Notes: generated by a model not told the origin, from the letters alone. Counted from the stretch's first letter, positions 20,428-32,079 are shown. The stretch: 64,000 nt of DNA from Tatumella sp. JGM118 (GCF_018257515.1 NZ_JAERJR010000001.1:434001-498000), one strand, 5' to 3'. Translations and numbers: made by a program.

Positions 20428-21855
20428 TCAGCGGAACAGACGTCCGTCCCTGACTAAATCCCGCGGATAGCTGTTTTTAATCCGGTTGCCGACCTTTTTA
20501 GCCAGGCCCAGTGGCTGTCCGTGATGCATCACCAGCATTTCATTACCCGGTAACGGACCGTCAGGATGAATATCCCGTCCCCGATACCACTCTTCTGCTT
20601 CTTCATCAGAGAAGGTGTAGATCAGTGAATGGTCAGGGTTTCCCAGCGCGATCACCGCCTCATGCTGCCAGCGGTAACCTTTGGCAAACGTTTCTGCCAG
20701 CCGCACTCCGATACGCGAAAAGCGGATCCGGCCAAACAAAGGGACGGTCGCTTGAGGAAAAAGCCAGATTTCTTTATCCCGTTGCCAGAGTTCCAGGTCT
20801 GCCGGCCAGATAAGCCCGGAAGCGGCCGCCAGCTGACGTACTTCTTCTGCCTGTTTACGGGATAACGGGGAAAACGGGAATTTGCCGACTTTATAGGTCG
20901 GTGCCGGCAGCGGAGGAACACTGCCGGTTTTGCGCAGGCAGGCAACAAAGAAACCTTCACTGTCAAATATCTGCGGAAAGACATGCAGATAACCCTCCGG
21001 GGTGGCGACCTGTTCTGCGCCCGGGAAAAGGGTATCAAGCCGGATAACTTCTGCCGCATCCGGATAACGGGCGAGCAGTGAGTCGATCACCTGCTGGTTT
21101 TCCAGCCGGTTCAGGGTGCAGGTCGAATAGACCAGTGTTCCCCCCGGTTTCAGGGCCTGAAAAGCACTTTCCAGGAGTCCCTGCTGAGTGCCGGCTATCT
21201 GCTCACAGCTCTGCGGGCTCCAGTTTTTCAGGGCCTTCGGATCTTTACGGATAACCCCTTCGCCTGAACACGGGGCATCCAGCAGTACAGCATCAAAATA
21301 CTCCGGTAAGGCCGGCCCGAAGACGGCGGCATCAAAATGTGTGATAGCCGCACGGGTGACACCGCAGCGACTGATATTTGCGTGCAGTACTTTGACCCGA
21401 CTGGCCGAATACTCATTCGCCAGGATCATACCATCGTCGCCCATTCGTGCAGCGATCTGGGTGGTCTTGGAACCGGGAGCGGCCGCCATATCCATAACCG
21501 ACTGAGGGCGTTCACAATGGGCAAACAGGGCGGAAACCGGCAGCATTGAGCTGGCTTCCTGAATATAAAACAGTCCGCTCAGATGCTCAGCCACACTGCC
21601 CAGTGGCAGGGATTCATCTTCACGGGTGATCCAGAATCCCTCTTCACACCAGGGAACCGGCGTCAGTTGCCAGCCATAACCGGCGATCTTATCCAGAAAT
21701 GCAGCGACAGAGATTTTCAGGGTATTAACGCGAATGCTGCGGCGCAGCGGTAACCGGCAATAAGTTTTGAAATCTTCAAAAGATACCCCGTCACCGAGCA
21801 GTTGTTGCATCTGCGCCAGGAAATCGTCAGGTAAAAAAAGGGATGAATCGGACAC
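20428..21855 (-). CDS. rsmF: 16S rRNA m5C1407 methyltransferase RsmF
   Basis: Methylates C1407 of 16S rRNA using S-adenosylmethionine. The 475-residue protein has the RNA m5C methyltransferase core: [15 protein letters not shown] (SAM binding), [10 protein letters not shown] (first Cys) and [14 protein letters not shown] (catalytic Cys), followed by a PUA-like C-terminal RNA-binding region. Length agrees with E. coli (479). It is transcribed away from yebT and converges on the SdsR RNA, whose terminator ends about 10 bases from the rsmF stop. Confidence 0.97.
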   Translation of the reverse strand: MSDSSLFLPDDFLAQMQQLLGDGVSFEDFKTYCRLPLRRSIRVNTLKISVAAFLDKIAGYGWQLTPVPWCEEGFWITREDESLPLGSVAEHLSGLFYIQEASSMLPVSALFAHCERPQSVMDMAAAPGSKTTQIAARMGDDGMILANEYSASRVKVLHANISRCGVTRAAITHFDAAVFGPALPEYFDAVLLDAPCSGEGVIRKDPKALKNWSPQSCEQIAGTQQGLLESAFQALKPGGTLVYSTCTLNRLENQQVIDSLLARYPDAAEVIRLDTLFPGAEQVATPEGYLHVFPQIFDSEGFFVACLRKTGSVPPLPAPTYKVGKFPFSPLSRKQAEEVRQLAAASGLIWPADLELWQRDKEIWLFPQATVPLFGRIRFSRIGVRLAETFAKGYRWQHEAVIALGNPDHSLIYTFSDEEAEEWYRGRDIHPDGPLPGNEMLVMHHGQPLGLAKKVGNRIKNSYPRDLVRDGRLFR

Positions 21856-21934
21856 AGCGGAGTTCCGTCAGAAAATAATGCCGCAGTGTAACATGATAAC
21901 GGGAAGCGCTGCTTCCCGTTATCATCACACCGGC

Positions 21935-24562
21935 TTAGCGGGGGATCGCAGTCCCCCATTGCTGCCAGTTTTTCGGTGCCTCACTCAGCAGCAGGAAATG
22001 CTTGCTGGCTGTGGCTTCCGGTGCCAGCGGTACCGTTGGCGGGGTAGCAAACTGAATGCCGCCGCGGATAAATTGCTGGAAGGTCCCGGTTTTTACCACA
22101 CCGCCGGTTAAACCGAAGTTCAGCGAGTAGCCGGATGCCAGCCAGAACACAGAGTTATTGCGTACAAGATACTGATAGTGCTGGCTGATACGCATCGCAA
22201 TCTGTACCCGGTCTGCCATGGCTCCCAGTGAGGTACCGGTGACCGTCCCGACTTCCACACCACGGAACAGAACCGGCGTACCGATGGTCAGCGAACCGGC
22301 TTCCGGCGCATCGACGAAGAAAGTTTTCCCGTTCAGATACCGTGAATCGGTGATCGTTGATTGCTGCAGTTCGAAGGTACGCATTGATGCGCCTTTACCC
22401 GGATCCACGTTAACGTAAGGTTGTAACAGGGAATCCAGATGACTGACACCCGTGGATGAGATCTCGGGACTGATCACCGAGAACCGGCTGCCGGTCCGGG
22501 CAAAATCGTTCACATATTCCGGGTACAACACGGCTTTTGCCAGCACCTGGTTATTATCGGCACTCAGAGACAGGGATTCTATCTGACCGATAGTAATGCC
22601 CAGATACCGGATGGGCATTCCGTTGGAGAGCTTGCTGGCGTCATAGGTCTTCAGGGTGATCTGACTGCCGATGGCGCGGGCGGCTGTCTCTGAAGGGAAC
22701 AGGGTACGTGTCTGCCCCTGCTGATGTACGACGCCCGGCACGTTATCGAAGCTGATCGCCCCTTTCAGGGCCCGGTTAAGCGGGGTCGCCTGCACGGTGA
22801 TACCGCTGGTATTGATCTGCACGCGGGCTCCGCCCTCAGCCCAGAACACGGTATCGCGGGTGATCAGGTTACGGTATGCCGGGGAAATATGTACCGCCAC
22901 CTCAAAGTTATCGGCATGCGGGGTCACGGCCACAATTTCGCCGACCTGATAGCGACGATAAAGCACAACCGACCCGGCCTGGATATCCGGCAGGCTGCTG
23001 GCCGTCAGTGTAAGAGTGGTGGAAGGGTTATCACCGGTCACACCTTCGGCGGCTTTACCGGCATCGGCATACAACGGATAGCTGGCCGCCGGAGCCCCAC
23101 GGTTACCCGCTTCCAGCCGGATGCCTCCCTGCAGCCACTGGCCTGGGGTAGCACCGACCATCTGGATACCGTCCGGACTGACATTCACGCGGATCTGACT
23201 GTCGGCAACAAATTTACTGTTGCCATGGACAAAGCGGCGATAATCCGGCGCGATGGAGACGATAAAACTGACCCCGTCATTGGTCAGTTGCCGTTCGGAG
23301 ACCGTCCCGATAGTGACACCATTCAGCACCACGGGCTGACCCGGAGCAATGCCATAGCTGTCGGAGGCCTTCAGTCGGATGTTCAGGCTGCCCGGGGTAT
23401 GCATCAGAGTCTGGGTGGCGGGATAGACACTGAAACGCGTTTGCGGCTGTCCCCCTCCAGGCACCAGTTCGAGGGTATCTCCGGTCAGCAGACTGCTGAG
23501 TGAGGTATCCGTCAGGCCGAGTTTCGGGCTATGCAGTTCGATACGTGTTTCACTGCGCATCAGTCCGGCCACTGAAGGGTCGATAATCAGTTCGCCGCTG
23601 ACATGTTGCGGATCAGCCAGGTTCAGACGGGTCAGGGTACCTACCTGTAAGCCCTGATAAATCAGCGGGGTAGATCCGGCCGTCAGATTGTTGCCATCCG
23701 GCAGATCCAGCTGAATTTTTACCCCTCTGTGGCTCTCTGCCAGATTCGGATAAAGCGGATAACGGTCATCGGCACGGGCAGGCTGGCTGTCCGACGGTGA
23801 ATCAAAGGCAATAGCGCCATTGATCAGGGCCGGCAGGCTGTCCATTTTTACGTTTACGCCACTGAGGCTGAAGCTTGCGTCCACGCCTGACACATTCCAG
23901 AACCGGCTATCTTTTTTCACCAGCGAGCTGTAGCGGCGTTCAATCAGCAGGTCGATGACGACACCGTGATTATCGTTATTGATGCTGTAGTTATACACCT
24001 TACCGACCGGGATTTTGCGGTAATAGACCACAGAGCCGGTGGAGAGTGAGCCAAGATCCGGTGCATTCAGATGCAGTAACAAACCGGTGGTGTTGGTACT
24101 GAAGCGGGGCTGAGAGTCGAGCGCGGTAAAGTTTTCCTGACGGTTACCGTCGCCCGGCATCATCGAGATATAGTTTCCGCCGACCAGGGCATCCAGTCCG
24201 GAAACCCCGGCGAGTGAAGCCTGCGGTGTGACCAGCCAGAATTTGGTGTTCTGGCGCAGCGCATCTTTCATATCGTTCTTGATGCTGGCCCGAATGCGGA
24301 TGGTGCGATAATCATCGCTCAGGATAATCCCTTCGACCGTACCAATCTGCACTCCCTGATAGCGGATTGGCGTGCGCCCTGGGACAATACCGTCCGCAGA
24401 CTGGAAATTAATGGTAATGGTCGTTCCCCGGTCCTGATAGTTTTGCCACAGCAGCCAGCCAGTGATCAGCAGGGCAATCAGCGGCAGTAACCAGAAGGGG
24501 GAGATCTTGCGTTTCTTTGTCACCGCTGAATTAATCGGCATATTCGGCGTTTCCTGTTGCAT
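21935..24562 (-). CDS. yebT: LetB (YebT), seven-MCE-domain lipid tunnel protein
   Basis: Periplasm-spanning lipid transport protein anchored in the inner membrane. The 875-residue product has one N-terminal helix ([17 protein letters not shown]) then seven repeated MCE domains, each carrying a motif such as [95 protein letters not shown] and [16 protein letters not shown] chose ATG 24562 ([14 protein letters not shown]), aligned with E. coli MSQETP; 24568 and 24631 are alternatives. The start overlaps yebS by about 30 bases, indicating coupled translation. Confidence 0.95.
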   Translation of the reverse strand: MQQETPNMPINSAVTKKRKISPFWLLPLIALLITGWLLWQNYQDRGTTITINFQSADGIVPGRTPIRYQGVQIGTVEGIILSDDYRTIRIRASIKNDMKDALRQNTKFWLVTPQASLAGVSGLDALVGGNYISMMPGDGNRQENFTALDSQPRFSTNTTGLLLHLNAPDLGSLSTGSVVYYRKIPVGKVYNYSINNDNHGVVIDLLIERRYSSLVKKDSRFWNVSGVDASFSLSGVNVKMDSLPALINGAIAFDSPSDSQPARADDRYPLYPNLAESHRGVKIQLDLPDGNNLTAGSTPLIYQGLQVGTLTRLNLADPQHVSGELIIDPSVAGLMRSETRIELHSPKLGLTDTSLSSLLTGDTLELVPGGGQPQTRFSVYPATQTLMHTPGSLNIRLKASDSYGIAPGQPVVLNGVTIGTVSERQLTNDGVSFIVSIAPDYRRFVHGNSKFVADSQIRVNVSPDGIQMVGATPGQWLQGGIRLEAGNRGAPAASYPLYADAGKAAEGVTGDNPSTTLTLTASSLPDIQAGSVVLYRRYQVGEIVAVTPHADNFEVAVHISPAYRNLITRDTVFWAEGGARVQINTSGITVQATPLNRALKGAISFDNVPGVVHQQGQTRTLFPSETAARAIGSQITLKTYDASKLSNGMPIRYLGITIGQIESLSLSADNNQVLAKAVLYPEYVNDFARTGSRFSVISPEISSTGVSHLDSLLQPYVNVDPGKGASMRTFELQQSTITDSRYLNGKTFFVDAPEAGSLTIGTPVLFRGVEVGTVTGTSLGAMADRVQIAMRISQHYQYLVRNNSVFWLASGYSLNFGLTGGVVKTGTFQQFIRGGIQFATPPTVPLAPEATASKHFLLLSEAPKNWQQWGTAIPR

Positions 24563-25775
24563 GGGCATCCCAGAGTAATCGACTGTCAAGCCATTCGGCG
24601 GCCAGTATGGTAAGTATAACGGCGGAGCCAAAATAGAAAGCGGCCGGCCCCATAGTAAAAGCTAACAACTGGTCACGATTGACCAGTGACATCGTCAGCG
24701 AAATGACAAACAGATCGAGCATTGACCAGCGGCCAATCCATTTGATGGCTCTGAGCAGGCGGATCCGCGTTTTCAGCCCCTGAACACAGCGAAAATGAAT
24801 ACTGAGTAGCAGAGAAATCATAATTAAAACTTTACTGAACGGCACCAGGATACTGGCGATAAATACCACCATCGCCACCGGGAGGTTCCCGGCGCCGAGG
24901 GATAAAATACCGGAAAAGATCGTATCGGCCTGCTGAGAGCCGTTGAGGTAGATCACCGAAATCGGTAACAGGTTGGCCGGGAAAAGCAGCACAATCGAGG
25001 CAATCAGTGCCGCCCAGGTCTTCTGTAAGCTGTAGGGGCGACGTTTATCCAGCGGCGTATGGCAGCGCGGGCAACGGCCACGGTGATCGGGTAACCCGCT
25101 GAAATGGCAATGCAGACAGACGCTTATCTTATCCGGGGCGGCAGTGACGGGCGTTTGCGGGTAAAACGTTTGCCACAGCGACTGAGGGTTCAGATTGATC
25201 AGGGTCAGCAGGCTCAGTACGGTCAGTGTAATAAAAGCAGCCAACCCGTAGCCGGCATTCAGGGCGGCGTAATCCTGCACCTTGATGGCGGCAACGGCGA
25301 TCCCGACCAGATAAATATCCAGCATCACCCATTCTTTCAGTTTTTCCAGCATCAGTAAGACCGGCCGCAGATTCATGCCAAGCCAGTGACCGATACGCAG
25401 ATAGAGAATGGCCAGCACCAGGGTGACGGGGGCGCCAATCGCACCGAAAGTGACCATTGCCGCGGTGAGGACATTGCCGGCAGAGACCATCTGATAAATG
25501 CCCCCGAGCACACTGGCATTGATATTCATGCCCAGCAAACGGATACTGATCAATGGCCAGCTGAAAGCACATGGCATCAGGATCATCATCGCAATGGCCA
25601 GGATCACCAGACGGGAGAGGGGCCAGGCATTGCCGCTGACAATTTTAGCCAGACACCGGGGGCAGTAAGCACTTTCGTGCGCATTTAACGGTGACAGGTT
25701 GAAAACCAGATCACATTGAGGGCACCGGTGGGCGGCGACAGGGGATAATGCCGGCCTGATTGTGTTAATTTTCAT
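24531..25775 (-). CDS. yebS: LetA (YebS), PqiA-family membrane protein
   Basis: Inner-membrane partner of LetB. It has 414 residues with two related halves, each starting with a zinc-binding four-Cys element (CPQC...CPRC near 19-41; CLHC...CPRC near 222-239) followed by about four membrane helices. It is the first gene of the letAB pair and overlaps yebT. The gene diverges from msrC with a 221-base intergenic region that should hold both promoters. Confidence 0.95.
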   Translation of the reverse strand: MKINTIRPALSPVAAHRCPQCDLVFNLSPLNAHESAYCPRCLAKIVSGNAWPLSRLVILAIAMMILMPCAFSWPLISIRLLGMNINASVLGGIYQMVSAGNVLTAAMVTFGAIGAPVTLVLAILYLRIGHWLGMNLRPVLLMLEKLKEWVMLDIYLVGIAVAAIKVQDYAALNAGYGLAAFITLTVLSLLTLINLNPQSLWQTFYPQTPVTAAPDKISVCLHCHFSGLPDHRGRCPRCHTPLDKRRPYSLQKTWAALIASIVLLFPANLLPISVIYLNGSQQADTIFSGILSLGAGNLPVAMVVFIASILVPFSKVLIMISLLLSIHFRCVQGLKTRIRLLRAIKWIGRWSMLDLFVISLTMSLVNRDQLLAFTMGPAAFYFGSAVILTILAAEWLDSRLLWDAHATGNAEYAD

Positions 25776-25996
25776 AAACGAAATTTATGGTTATCCGGTG
25801 GAGTTGTTAAAAATCCTGAATTATCCCAGGGGTAGTCTGCTATATTACTGCGGACGATAGTGAAGAGATTTCCCGGACAACGGATTGCTAAGAGTATAGT
25901 AACTCTGCTATTGATTCATTATGCCTGTGTATGTTTTTGTGCTATTCAGAAACATACGGAAGAAAGTAATACTTTGTTAATGTATATGGTTGGTCT

Positions 25997-26497
25997 ATGA
26001 GCAAACAAGCATTTTATGATGAGCTTAACCGGGATTTCAACGCGTTGACCTCCGGTGAAACATCATTCCTGGCCCTGCTGGGAAACTGCAGTGCCTTACT
26101 GTTTGAGCGGTTGTCAGGGGTTAACTGGGCCGGATTTTATTTGCTGAGTGAACCTGACACACTGGTACTCGGACCGTTCCAGGGGAAAATTGCCTGCGTG
26201 CGTATTCCTGTCGGCCGGGGGGTCTGCGGCACGGCTGTGGCCGAAAATGCGGTTCAACGGGTGGCAGATGTCCATGCATTTGCCGGTCATATTGCCTGCG
26301 ATGCAGCCAGTAATTCTGAAATCGTCTTGCCGGTCACCGTGAATGGCCGGGTGATTGGGGTACTGGATATCGATAGTACGGAATATGACCGCTTCGATGC
26401 GGAAGACGAAAAAGGGCTGTGTCAGCTGGCCGAAAGCCTGTCAGCGGCACTGCCCGGGACAGAAATCGAAAGATTTTTGCAACAGAACGGCAGCTAA
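25997..26497 (+). CDS. msrC: Free methionine-(R)-sulfoxide reductase
   Basis: GAF-domain enzyme that reduces free methionine R-sulfoxide. It has 166 residues (E. coli 165). Conserved cysteines lie in QGKIACVRIPVGRGVCGTA and AFAGHIACDAASNSEIVLPV, the positions used for catalysis in this family, and the substrate pocket DIDSTEYDRFD is present. It is a single gene before proQ, with about 95 bases between them. Confidence 0.95.
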   Translation: MSKQAFYDELNRDFNALTSGETSFLALLGNCSALLFERLSGVNWAGFYLLSEPDTLVLGPFQGKIACVRIPVGRGVCGTAVAENAVQRVADVHAFAGHIACDAASNSEIVLPVTVNGRVIGVLDIDSTEYDRFDAEDEKGLCQLAESLSAALPGTEIERFLQQNGS

Positions 26498-26592
26498 TTG
26501 ACAGGATGCATAGCATTTAGCAACGTTGTCATTATAATGACGCCTGTTCATGTCCGCGTTGGTCGGCAAAACCGTTGTAATCAGGAAATTTC

Positions 26593-27273
26593 ATGGAAAA
26601 TCAACCTAAGTTGAATAGCAGTAAAGAAGTCATCGCCTTCCTGGCCGAGAGTTTCCCGCAATGTTTCTGCATTGAAGGTGAAGCGAAGCCCCTGAAAATC
26701 GGTATTTTTCAGGATATTGTTGAACGTGTACCGGCAGAATCGCAGATCAGTAAAACCCGGCTGCGTTCAGCACTGCGCTTATATACCTCCAGCTGGCGTT
26801 ACCTGCACGGTATCAAAGCCGGTGCGAAACGCGTTGACCTGGATGGCAACGCCTGCGGTGAGCTTGATGAGCAACATGTCGAGCACGCACGTAAACAGCT
26901 GGAAGAAGCCAAAGCCCGTGTACAGGCCCACCGCGCACAGCAGCGTGCCCGTAAAACGGAAAATGGTGAAACCGACAGCGAACCCCGTAAGCCACGTAAA
27001 GCAGCATCCCGTGCGACCCCATCGGCAGATGCGCCACGCAAACCTCGCGATAATGCTAAGAAATCTGCTACCCCTCGTTCAGCCAAACCGGCTGCAGCAC
27101 CGCTGAAACCGGTAACAGATACTTCTGCACTGCACGCAGGCCAGCCTATTAAAGTCAAGGCCGGGCAAAACGCAATGGATGCCACTGTCCTTGAAGTATC
27201 AAAAGAGGGTGTTCGGGTTCAGCTTGCATCCGGCATGGCAATGATAGTACGCGCAGAACACTTGCAGTTCTGA
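26593..27273 (+). CDS. proQ: RNA chaperone ProQ
   Basis: Global RNA-binding protein of the FinO/ProQ class, acting on structured 3' ends and sRNAs. The 226-residue protein has the FinO-like domain at about 1-120 ([30 protein letters not shown]), a long Lys/Arg/Ala/Pro-rich disordered linker (about 120-175) and a C-terminal Tudor/KOW-like domain ([20 protein letters not shown]). prc follows after 19 bases, the usual proQ-prc operon. SdsR RNA, encoded 6 kb upstream, is a known class of ProQ ligand in related bacteria. Confidence 0.97.
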   Translation: MENQPKLNSSKEVIAFLAESFPQCFCIEGEAKPLKIGIFQDIVERVPAESQISKTRLRSALRLYTSSWRYLHGIKAGAKRVDLDGNACGELDEQHVEHARKQLEEAKARVQAHRAQQRARKTENGETDSEPRKPRKAASRATPSADAPRKPRDNAKKSATPRSAKPAAAPLKPVTDTSALHAGQPIKVKAGQNAMDATVLEVSKEGVRVQLASGMAMIVRAEHLQF

Positions 27274-27292
27274 AACGGAGAATGACCAGGGC

Positions 27293-29332
27293 ATGAACAC
27301 CTTTAAGTTAAGTATGATTGCTGGCCTGCTTTTTGCAGGCCAGACCTTCGCGTCAGATACCATTACCCGCGAAGATCAGATCCCGGTATTGCATGAGGAA
27401 CCTCAGCATGTGACGGTCAGTGAACGTGTGACTACGCGTTTCACGCAATCCCACTACCGGCAGATCGACCTGAACAGTGCTTTTTCAGAAAAAATCTTTG
27501 ATCGCTATCTGAACATGCTGGACTACAACCATAACGTGCTACTGGCGTCCGATATTGCTAAATTTTCTGACAAAGCAGGAACGGTCGGGGATGAGCTTAA
27601 AACCGGTAAACTGGATATTTTCTACGATCTGTTCAATCTTTCGCAGAAACGTCGCTTTGAACGTTATGAGTATGCACTGGAAGTCCTGAAGCGCCCGATG
27701 GACTTTACCGGGCATGACAGCATCAACCTGGACCGCAGCAAGGCACCGTGGCCGGTCTCAGAGGCTGAACTGAACAGTCTGTGGGATGCCCGCGTCAAAT
27801 TTGACGAGCTGAATCTTAAGCTGGCCGGTAAGACCGAGGCGGAAATCCGGGAAACGCTGACCCGGCGTTATACATTTGCCATTCGTCGTCTGACACAAAC
27901 CAACAGTGAAGATGTGTTCCAGATGGCGATGAATGCTTTCGCGCATCAGATAGATCCACATACTAACTATCTGTCGCCACGCAACACCGAACAATTTAAC
28001 ACCGAAATGAGCCTTTCTCTGGAAGGTATCGGTGCGGTTCTGCAGTCTGACGATGATGATTCCGTCATGATCAACTCGATGGTTGCCGGCGGTCCTGCGG
28101 CACGGAGTAAACTGCTGTCGGTCGGTGACCGTATTGTTGCTGTCGGTGAGCCAGGTAAACCGATGGAGGATATTATCGGTTGGCGCCTTGATGATGTGGT
28201 TGAGAAAATCAAGGGACCTAAAGGCAGCCGCGTTCGCCTGGAGATTCTACCGGCCGGTAAGGGGACTAAAACCCGCATCATCACCCTGACGCGCGAAAAG
28301 ATCCGTCTGGAAGATCGTGCCGTGCAGATGTCTGTGCACAACGTGGGCACGCATAAAGTCGGTGTGCTGGATATTCCCGGATTCTATGTCGGCCTGACCG
28401 ATGATGTGAAGGTCCAGTTGCAGAAACTGGAAAAACAGCATGTTGACAGCATTGTTATCGACCTGCGCACCAATGGTGGCGGGGCACTGACAGAAGCGGT
28501 GTCACTTTCCGGGTTATTTATCCCGTCAGGACCTGTCGTCCAGGTGCGTGATAATACCGGTAAGATCCGTCAGGACAGTGATACCGATGGCATTGTCTAC
28601 TATAAAGGCCCGCTGGTGGTTCTGGTCGACCGTTTCAGTGCTTCGGCATCTGAAATTTTTGCAGCCGCAATGCAGGATTATGGCCGTGCGCTGATTGTCG
28701 GTGAGCCGACCTTCGGTAAAGGGACCGTCCAGCAATACCGTTCACTGAACCGTATCTATGACCAGATGCTGCGCCCTGAATGGCCTGCCCTGGGCTCTGT
28801 CCAGTACACCATCCAGAAATTCTACCGTATCAACGGTGGCAGTACCCAGCTGAAAGGGGTTACCCCGGATCTGCTGATGCCGACCGGTGTTGAAACGGTG
28901 AAAACCGGTGAAAAGTATGAAGATAATGCCTTGCCATGGGATAGCATCCCGGCGGCTAAATACCAGAAATACGGTGACCTGAAGCCTTATCTGCCGGCTC
29001 TGCTGGCCGATCATAATGCCCGCATCGCTAAAGATCGCGAATTCCAGTATATCCTGCAGGATATTAAGCGGTTCGATAGTATGAAGGACAAAATTGATAT
29101 TGTTTCTCTGAATTATGCTGAGCGTGATAAAGAAAACAAAGAAGATGATGCATTGCGTCTGGACCGCATTAATGCCCGTCTGCAGGCAGAAGGTAAGAAA
29201 CCGCTGGCGAGTCTTGATCAGTTGCCAAAAGACTACAAAGAACCTGATCCTTACCTGGATGAGACGGTGGATATTGCCAACGATCTTGCGCAGCTTGAAG
29301 ACGCATCACCTGCGACCAAAGCGAGCAAGTAA
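27293..29332 (+). CDS. prc: Tail-specific protease Prc (Tsp)
   Basis: Periplasmic S41 protease that degrades proteins by their C-terminal tails and processes FtsI; it also controls MepS. The 679-residue precursor (E. coli 682) has a signal peptide (about 1-20, ending TFAS), a PDZ domain (VMINSMVAGGPAARSKLLSV), and the Ser-Lys catalytic dyad in VDRFSASASEIFAAA and GEPTFGKGTVQQ. It is the second gene of the proQ-prc operon and ends at a strong terminator. Confidence 0.98.
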   Translation: MNTFKLSMIAGLLFAGQTFASDTITREDQIPVLHEEPQHVTVSERVTTRFTQSHYRQIDLNSAFSEKIFDRYLNMLDYNHNVLLASDIAKFSDKAGTVGDELKTGKLDIFYDLFNLSQKRRFERYEYALEVLKRPMDFTGHDSINLDRSKAPWPVSEAELNSLWDARVKFDELNLKLAGKTEAEIRETLTRRYTFAIRRLTQTNSEDVFQMAMNAFAHQIDPHTNYLSPRNTEQFNTEMSLSLEGIGAVLQSDDDDSVMINSMVAGGPAARSKLLSVGDRIVAVGEPGKPMEDIIGWRLDDVVEKIKGPKGSRVRLEILPAGKGTKTRIITLTREKIRLEDRAVQMSVHNVGTHKVGVLDIPGFYVGLTDDVKVQLQKLEKQHVDSIVIDLRTNGGGALTEAVSLSGLFIPSGPVVQVRDNTGKIRQDSDTDGIVYYKGPLVVLVDRFSASASEIFAAAMQDYGRALIVGEPTFGKGTVQQYRSLNRIYDQMLRPEWPALGSVQYTIQKFYRINGGSTQLKGVTPDLLMPTGVETVKTGEKYEDNALPWDSIPAAKYQKYGDLKPYLPALLADHNARIAKDREFQYILQDIKRFDSMKDKIDIVSLNYAERDKENKEDDALRLDRINARLQAEGKKPLASLDQLPKDYKEPDPYLDETVDIANDLAQLEDASPATKASK

Positions 29333-29346
29333 GCGCAGTCAGCCTG

Positions 29347-29376
29347 AAAAAACACCGGTTATCCGGTGTTTTTTTT
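29347..29376 (+). terminator. Terminator after prc
   Basis: An AACACCGG / CCGGTGTT stem with a TTAT loop is flanked by A and T runs. The eight-T tail makes it a strong terminator for proQ-prc. Confidence 0.93.
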
Positions 29377-30414
29377 ATATTCTCAGAGCCCGTTCGGTTC
29401 CGGGAAGAAAGGGCAGGAACCAGGGACAGTCCGGCGATAGTTTTTTGCACTCACTGGCGGATCAGCAGGCTGATGATACCGGTTAAGTCACAGGAAACAG
29501 GTCCGTTGCTTTTAGTCGTGACATCATCGGCCGTCGCACAGCGACGGCTGCATTTCTGGTCCTGTTATCGTCGGATCCGCCTCACTTATTTCTGTTATCG
29601 CTGTACCGGTAACATCACTACCCGCCTGACCCGATTTCCCCAACGCCGGCTCCCGTATTCCATCATCCTCCGGCTATTGTGACCCTGTTAATGCCGCCTT
29701 TAGTTTCCGGAACGAAACCACAGGGAAGTTAATATTCGTCTGCTGACAGCCCTCAGTATGACCGGTTTAGCCCCGGGGACATGATAAGCGGGGAGCAGGG
29801 AAGGTAATCAGCGCCGTCCCCGGCCCTGATTAAACGTCCGGTAACGAAATACCTGCCGTGATGTTAAGTGCTCCCGTGGCCGGGCGTGGGTAACGATTAA
29901 TAAGGGGTGTTCCCGGGCATTAACGCCTGTTAGGGGATTTACCGGTCAACGAAAAATCCTGCGGTGACCTTAACAAGGGGCTCCCTGTGTTATCAGTGAT
30001 TGTTATGAAGGACTACTGGCAGTCAGTAACGCTTTTCCGGAGTGACACGTGCGGTAACGAAATACCTGCCGTGATATTAAGTGCTCCCGTGGCCGTGGGT
30101 GACGGTTAATCAGGGCTGCTTCGGGCAGTAACGTCTGCCCAGGGTAAAGCCTCTCAGAAGTGGCAGGCTATCACGGATAACGTTTTACGGAAGGGCAGGT
30201 AAGACGCCCGTAAACCGTCTGGCAAAGATAAAAATAACGACGACTTCACCTGTGTATTGTCAGGAACGACGGGAGTATTGCCGTAATATGTCTGTCAAAA
30301 TGTAAAGTTATGTCTTTTCAGGGAGCTACACTCAATCGCCGCTTGAAATGCCCGCTAATGCACATAGGATATGGGGCAGATAACCTGCGTAAATAATGAG
30401 GACAATAAACGTTT
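29377..30414. other. Long prc-htpX gap (about 1 kb, no gene)
   Basis: E. coli has a short space here. I found no frame with a ribosome site and family resemblance on either strand. The interior holds about three copies of a 106-base tandem repeat (29839 onward). The last 100 bases should contain the htpX promoter. It is richer in G and C than a typical promoter region, like other expanded gaps in this window. Confidence 0.75.
29839..30145. repeat. Tandem repeat, period about 106 bases, three copies
   Basis: Two copies begin with the same 44-base block at 29839-29882 and 30052-30095 (one mismatch; it starts CGGTAACGAAATACCTGCCG and ends GTGCTCCCGTGGCCG). A decayed third copy (GTCAACGAAAAATCCTGCGG ... 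GGGGCTCCCTGTG) begins near 29946, midway between them. The tails are also alike (ATTAACGCCTG versus CAGTAACGTCTG). No coding frame follows the repeat. Confidence 0.85.
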
Positions 30415-31296
30415 ATGATGCGTATCGCGCTATTTTTGCTAACGAACCTGGCCGTCATGCTGGTGTTCGGACTCATACTGAGCCTGACGGGCATCCGCTC
30501 CGCCAGTGTACAGGGGCTAATGATCATGGCGGGCCTGTTTGGGTTTGGCGGTTCGTTTATTTCGCTGCTGATGTCTAAATGGATGGCATTACGTTCTGTC
30601 GGCGGTGAAGTTATTGAACAACCGCGCAATGAAACCGAAAACTGGTTAATGAATACGGTGGCACAGCAGGCGCGCACCGCCGGCATCGCCATGCCGCAGG
30701 TCGCGGTTTATCATGCACCCGACATTAATGCGTTTGCTACCGGTGCACGCCGGGATGCCTCTCTGGTGGCGGTCTCGACCGGTCTTTTACAAAATATGAA
30801 CCGCGATGAAGCCGAAGCCGTGCTGGCCCATGAAATCAGTCATATCGCAAACGGTGATATGGTGACCATGACGCTGATTCAGGGGATTGTGAATACCTTT
30901 GTTATCTTTATTTCCCGTATCATTGCTCAGCTGGCTTCCGGTTTTATGTCCTCTGACCGGGATTCTGAAGAGAACGGTAATGGCAATCCGCTGGTCTATT
31001 TTGCGGTGGCGACGGTCCTGGAACTCGTGTTTGGTATGCTGGCGAGTCTGATCACCATGTGGTTCTCGCGGTATCGTGAGTTTCATGCTGATGCCGGCTC
31101 TGCAAAACTGGTCGGGCGTGAAAAAATGATTGCTGCACTTCAGCGTCTGAAAACCAGCTATGAGCCACAGGAGCCTGGTAATATGATGGCATTTTGCATT
31201 AACGGGAAAGGGAAGTCGCTGAGTGAGTTATTTATGTCTCACCCGCCACTGGACAAGCGTATCGAAGCACTGCGCCGTGGTGATTATCTGAAGTAA
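30415..31296 (+). CDS. htpX: Membrane zinc protease HtpX
   Basis: Inner-membrane M48 metalloprotease that helps FtsH in membrane protein quality control. It has 293 residues, the same as E. coli. Two N-terminal helices, the zinc motif AHEISHIAN (HEXXH near 139-143), two further helices (about 158-178 and 193-215) and the third zinc ligand region [13 protein letters not shown] are all in place. In E. coli transcription is CpxR-controlled; I could not define the site in the long upstream gap. Confidence 0.97.
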   Translation: MMRIALFLLTNLAVMLVFGLILSLTGIRSASVQGLMIMAGLFGFGGSFISLLMSKWMALRSVGGEVIEQPRNETENWLMNTVAQQARTAGIAMPQVAVYHAPDINAFATGARRDASLVAVSTGLLQNMNRDEAEAVLAHEISHIANGDMVTMTLIQGIVNTFVIFISRIIAQLASGFMSSDRDSEENGNGNPLVYFAVATVLELVFGMLASLITMWFSRYREFHADAGSAKLVGREKMIAALQRLKTSYEPQEPGNMMAFCINGKGKSLSELFMSHPPLDKRIEALRRGDYLK

Positions 31297-31303
31297 CCCT
31301 CGT

Positions 31304-31321
31304 CCGCCGGTTCGCCGGCGG
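31304..31321. terminator. UUCG-loop hairpin between htpX and yobH
   Basis: CCGCCGG and CCGGCGG enclose a TTCG loop, between convergent genes and abutting the yobH stop codon. There is no T run, so terminator strength is uncertain. Confidence 0.55.
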
Positions 31322-31576
31322 TCAGTTGATGTTCAGGGAACCGCCGCCGGACAGGGGAGCATCCTCATTTTTCCTGAACAGCGGACACTCCGCTTTGCCA
31401 GTGAACCCTCCCTCCGAGTGCAGATAACGCGATACCGTCATGCCCTTTGCCGTCAGGTACTGACAGCTGAGACCTAACCCGAAAGCAATTTTATGGCTCC
31501 CGGTCAGCACCCCGTAACCGGAGAACAACATGATCAGCCACAGAAGGGCCAGAATTAGCAGACTGCGTATGAGCAT
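31322..31576 (-). CDS. yobH: YobH family small exported or membrane protein
   Basis: 84-residue protein beginning MLIRSLLILALLWLIMLFSG, a membrane or signal segment, followed by the YobH pattern YGVLTGSHKIAFGLGLSCQY and LHSEGGFTGKAECPLFRK with two conserved cysteines. I chose ATG 31576; the open frame starts at 31636, but the added 20 residues have no family match. Function unknown. Its neighbours kdgR and mgrB of E. coli are missing on both sides. Confidence 0.85.
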   Translation of the reverse strand: MLIRSLLILALLWLIMLFSGYGVLTGSHKIAFGLGLSCQYLTAKGMTVSRYLHSEGGFTGKAECPLFRKNEDAPLSGGGSLNIN

Positions 31577-31791
31577 TTCATTTCCATCCCCGAAAGATTG
31601 AACCGTATCCACTCTTTGCTGACTCACCTTTAGCATGGGCGAAGCCCTCCCTGAAAGGGATCAGAGAACACTGAAAGTGTTTCAGACCCTCCTGCAATTG
31701 TGCATAACATCGGATGATCATTTTTTTATTGCAGAGTAGAATGTCGGCTCAGTTTCTCATGAAGTAACACAGGGTGTTTTGAGGCAAATGT

Positions 31792-32079
31792 ATGAATGAT
31801 TTTACGTCGGGACCGGGGCCGTTTGTTCTGCCGGCATTAATCGCGTTAGCGGTTATTTTTGCGCTGATTATCTGGTTCTTTGTTAACCGTGCCAGCGTTC
31901 GAGCCAATGACAAGATACAATTGCTCGAGGCACTGCTCAGGGAACAAAAAAAGCAGAATGCGCTGTTAAAGCGGCTGGTTGAATATCATATGCCTGTGGT
32001 ACCGGATGTTGCCGGGGAACCGCCCGTGGTGGCTGAGCCGGAAGGCAATGAATACCTGCAATTTGTACCGGAACGTTAA
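31792..32079 (+). CDS. yebO: YebO family membrane protein
   Basis: 95 residues with one membrane helix (PALIALAVIFALIIWFFV, about 13-30), then a heptad-like charged segment (NDKIQLLEALLREQKKQNAL) matching E. coli YebO, and an acidic Pro-rich tail ending LQFVPER. Role unknown. In E. coli yebO sits beside mgrB; here only 215 bases separate it from yobH and they contain no mgrB frame. Confidence 0.87.
   Translation: MNDFTSGPGPFVLPALIALAVIFALIIWFFVNRASVRANDKIQLLEALLREQKKQNALLKRLVEYHMPVVPDVAGEPPVVAEPEGNEYLQFVPER

Noticed and set aside
22724-23503. 259-codon frame antisense to yebT
   Set aside because: It lies wholly inside a well-supported seven-MCE gene and has no independent similarity.
29839-30145. 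CRISPR-like array
   Set aside because: Repeat unit is about 106 bases without short repeats and unique spacers, and no cas genes are nearby.
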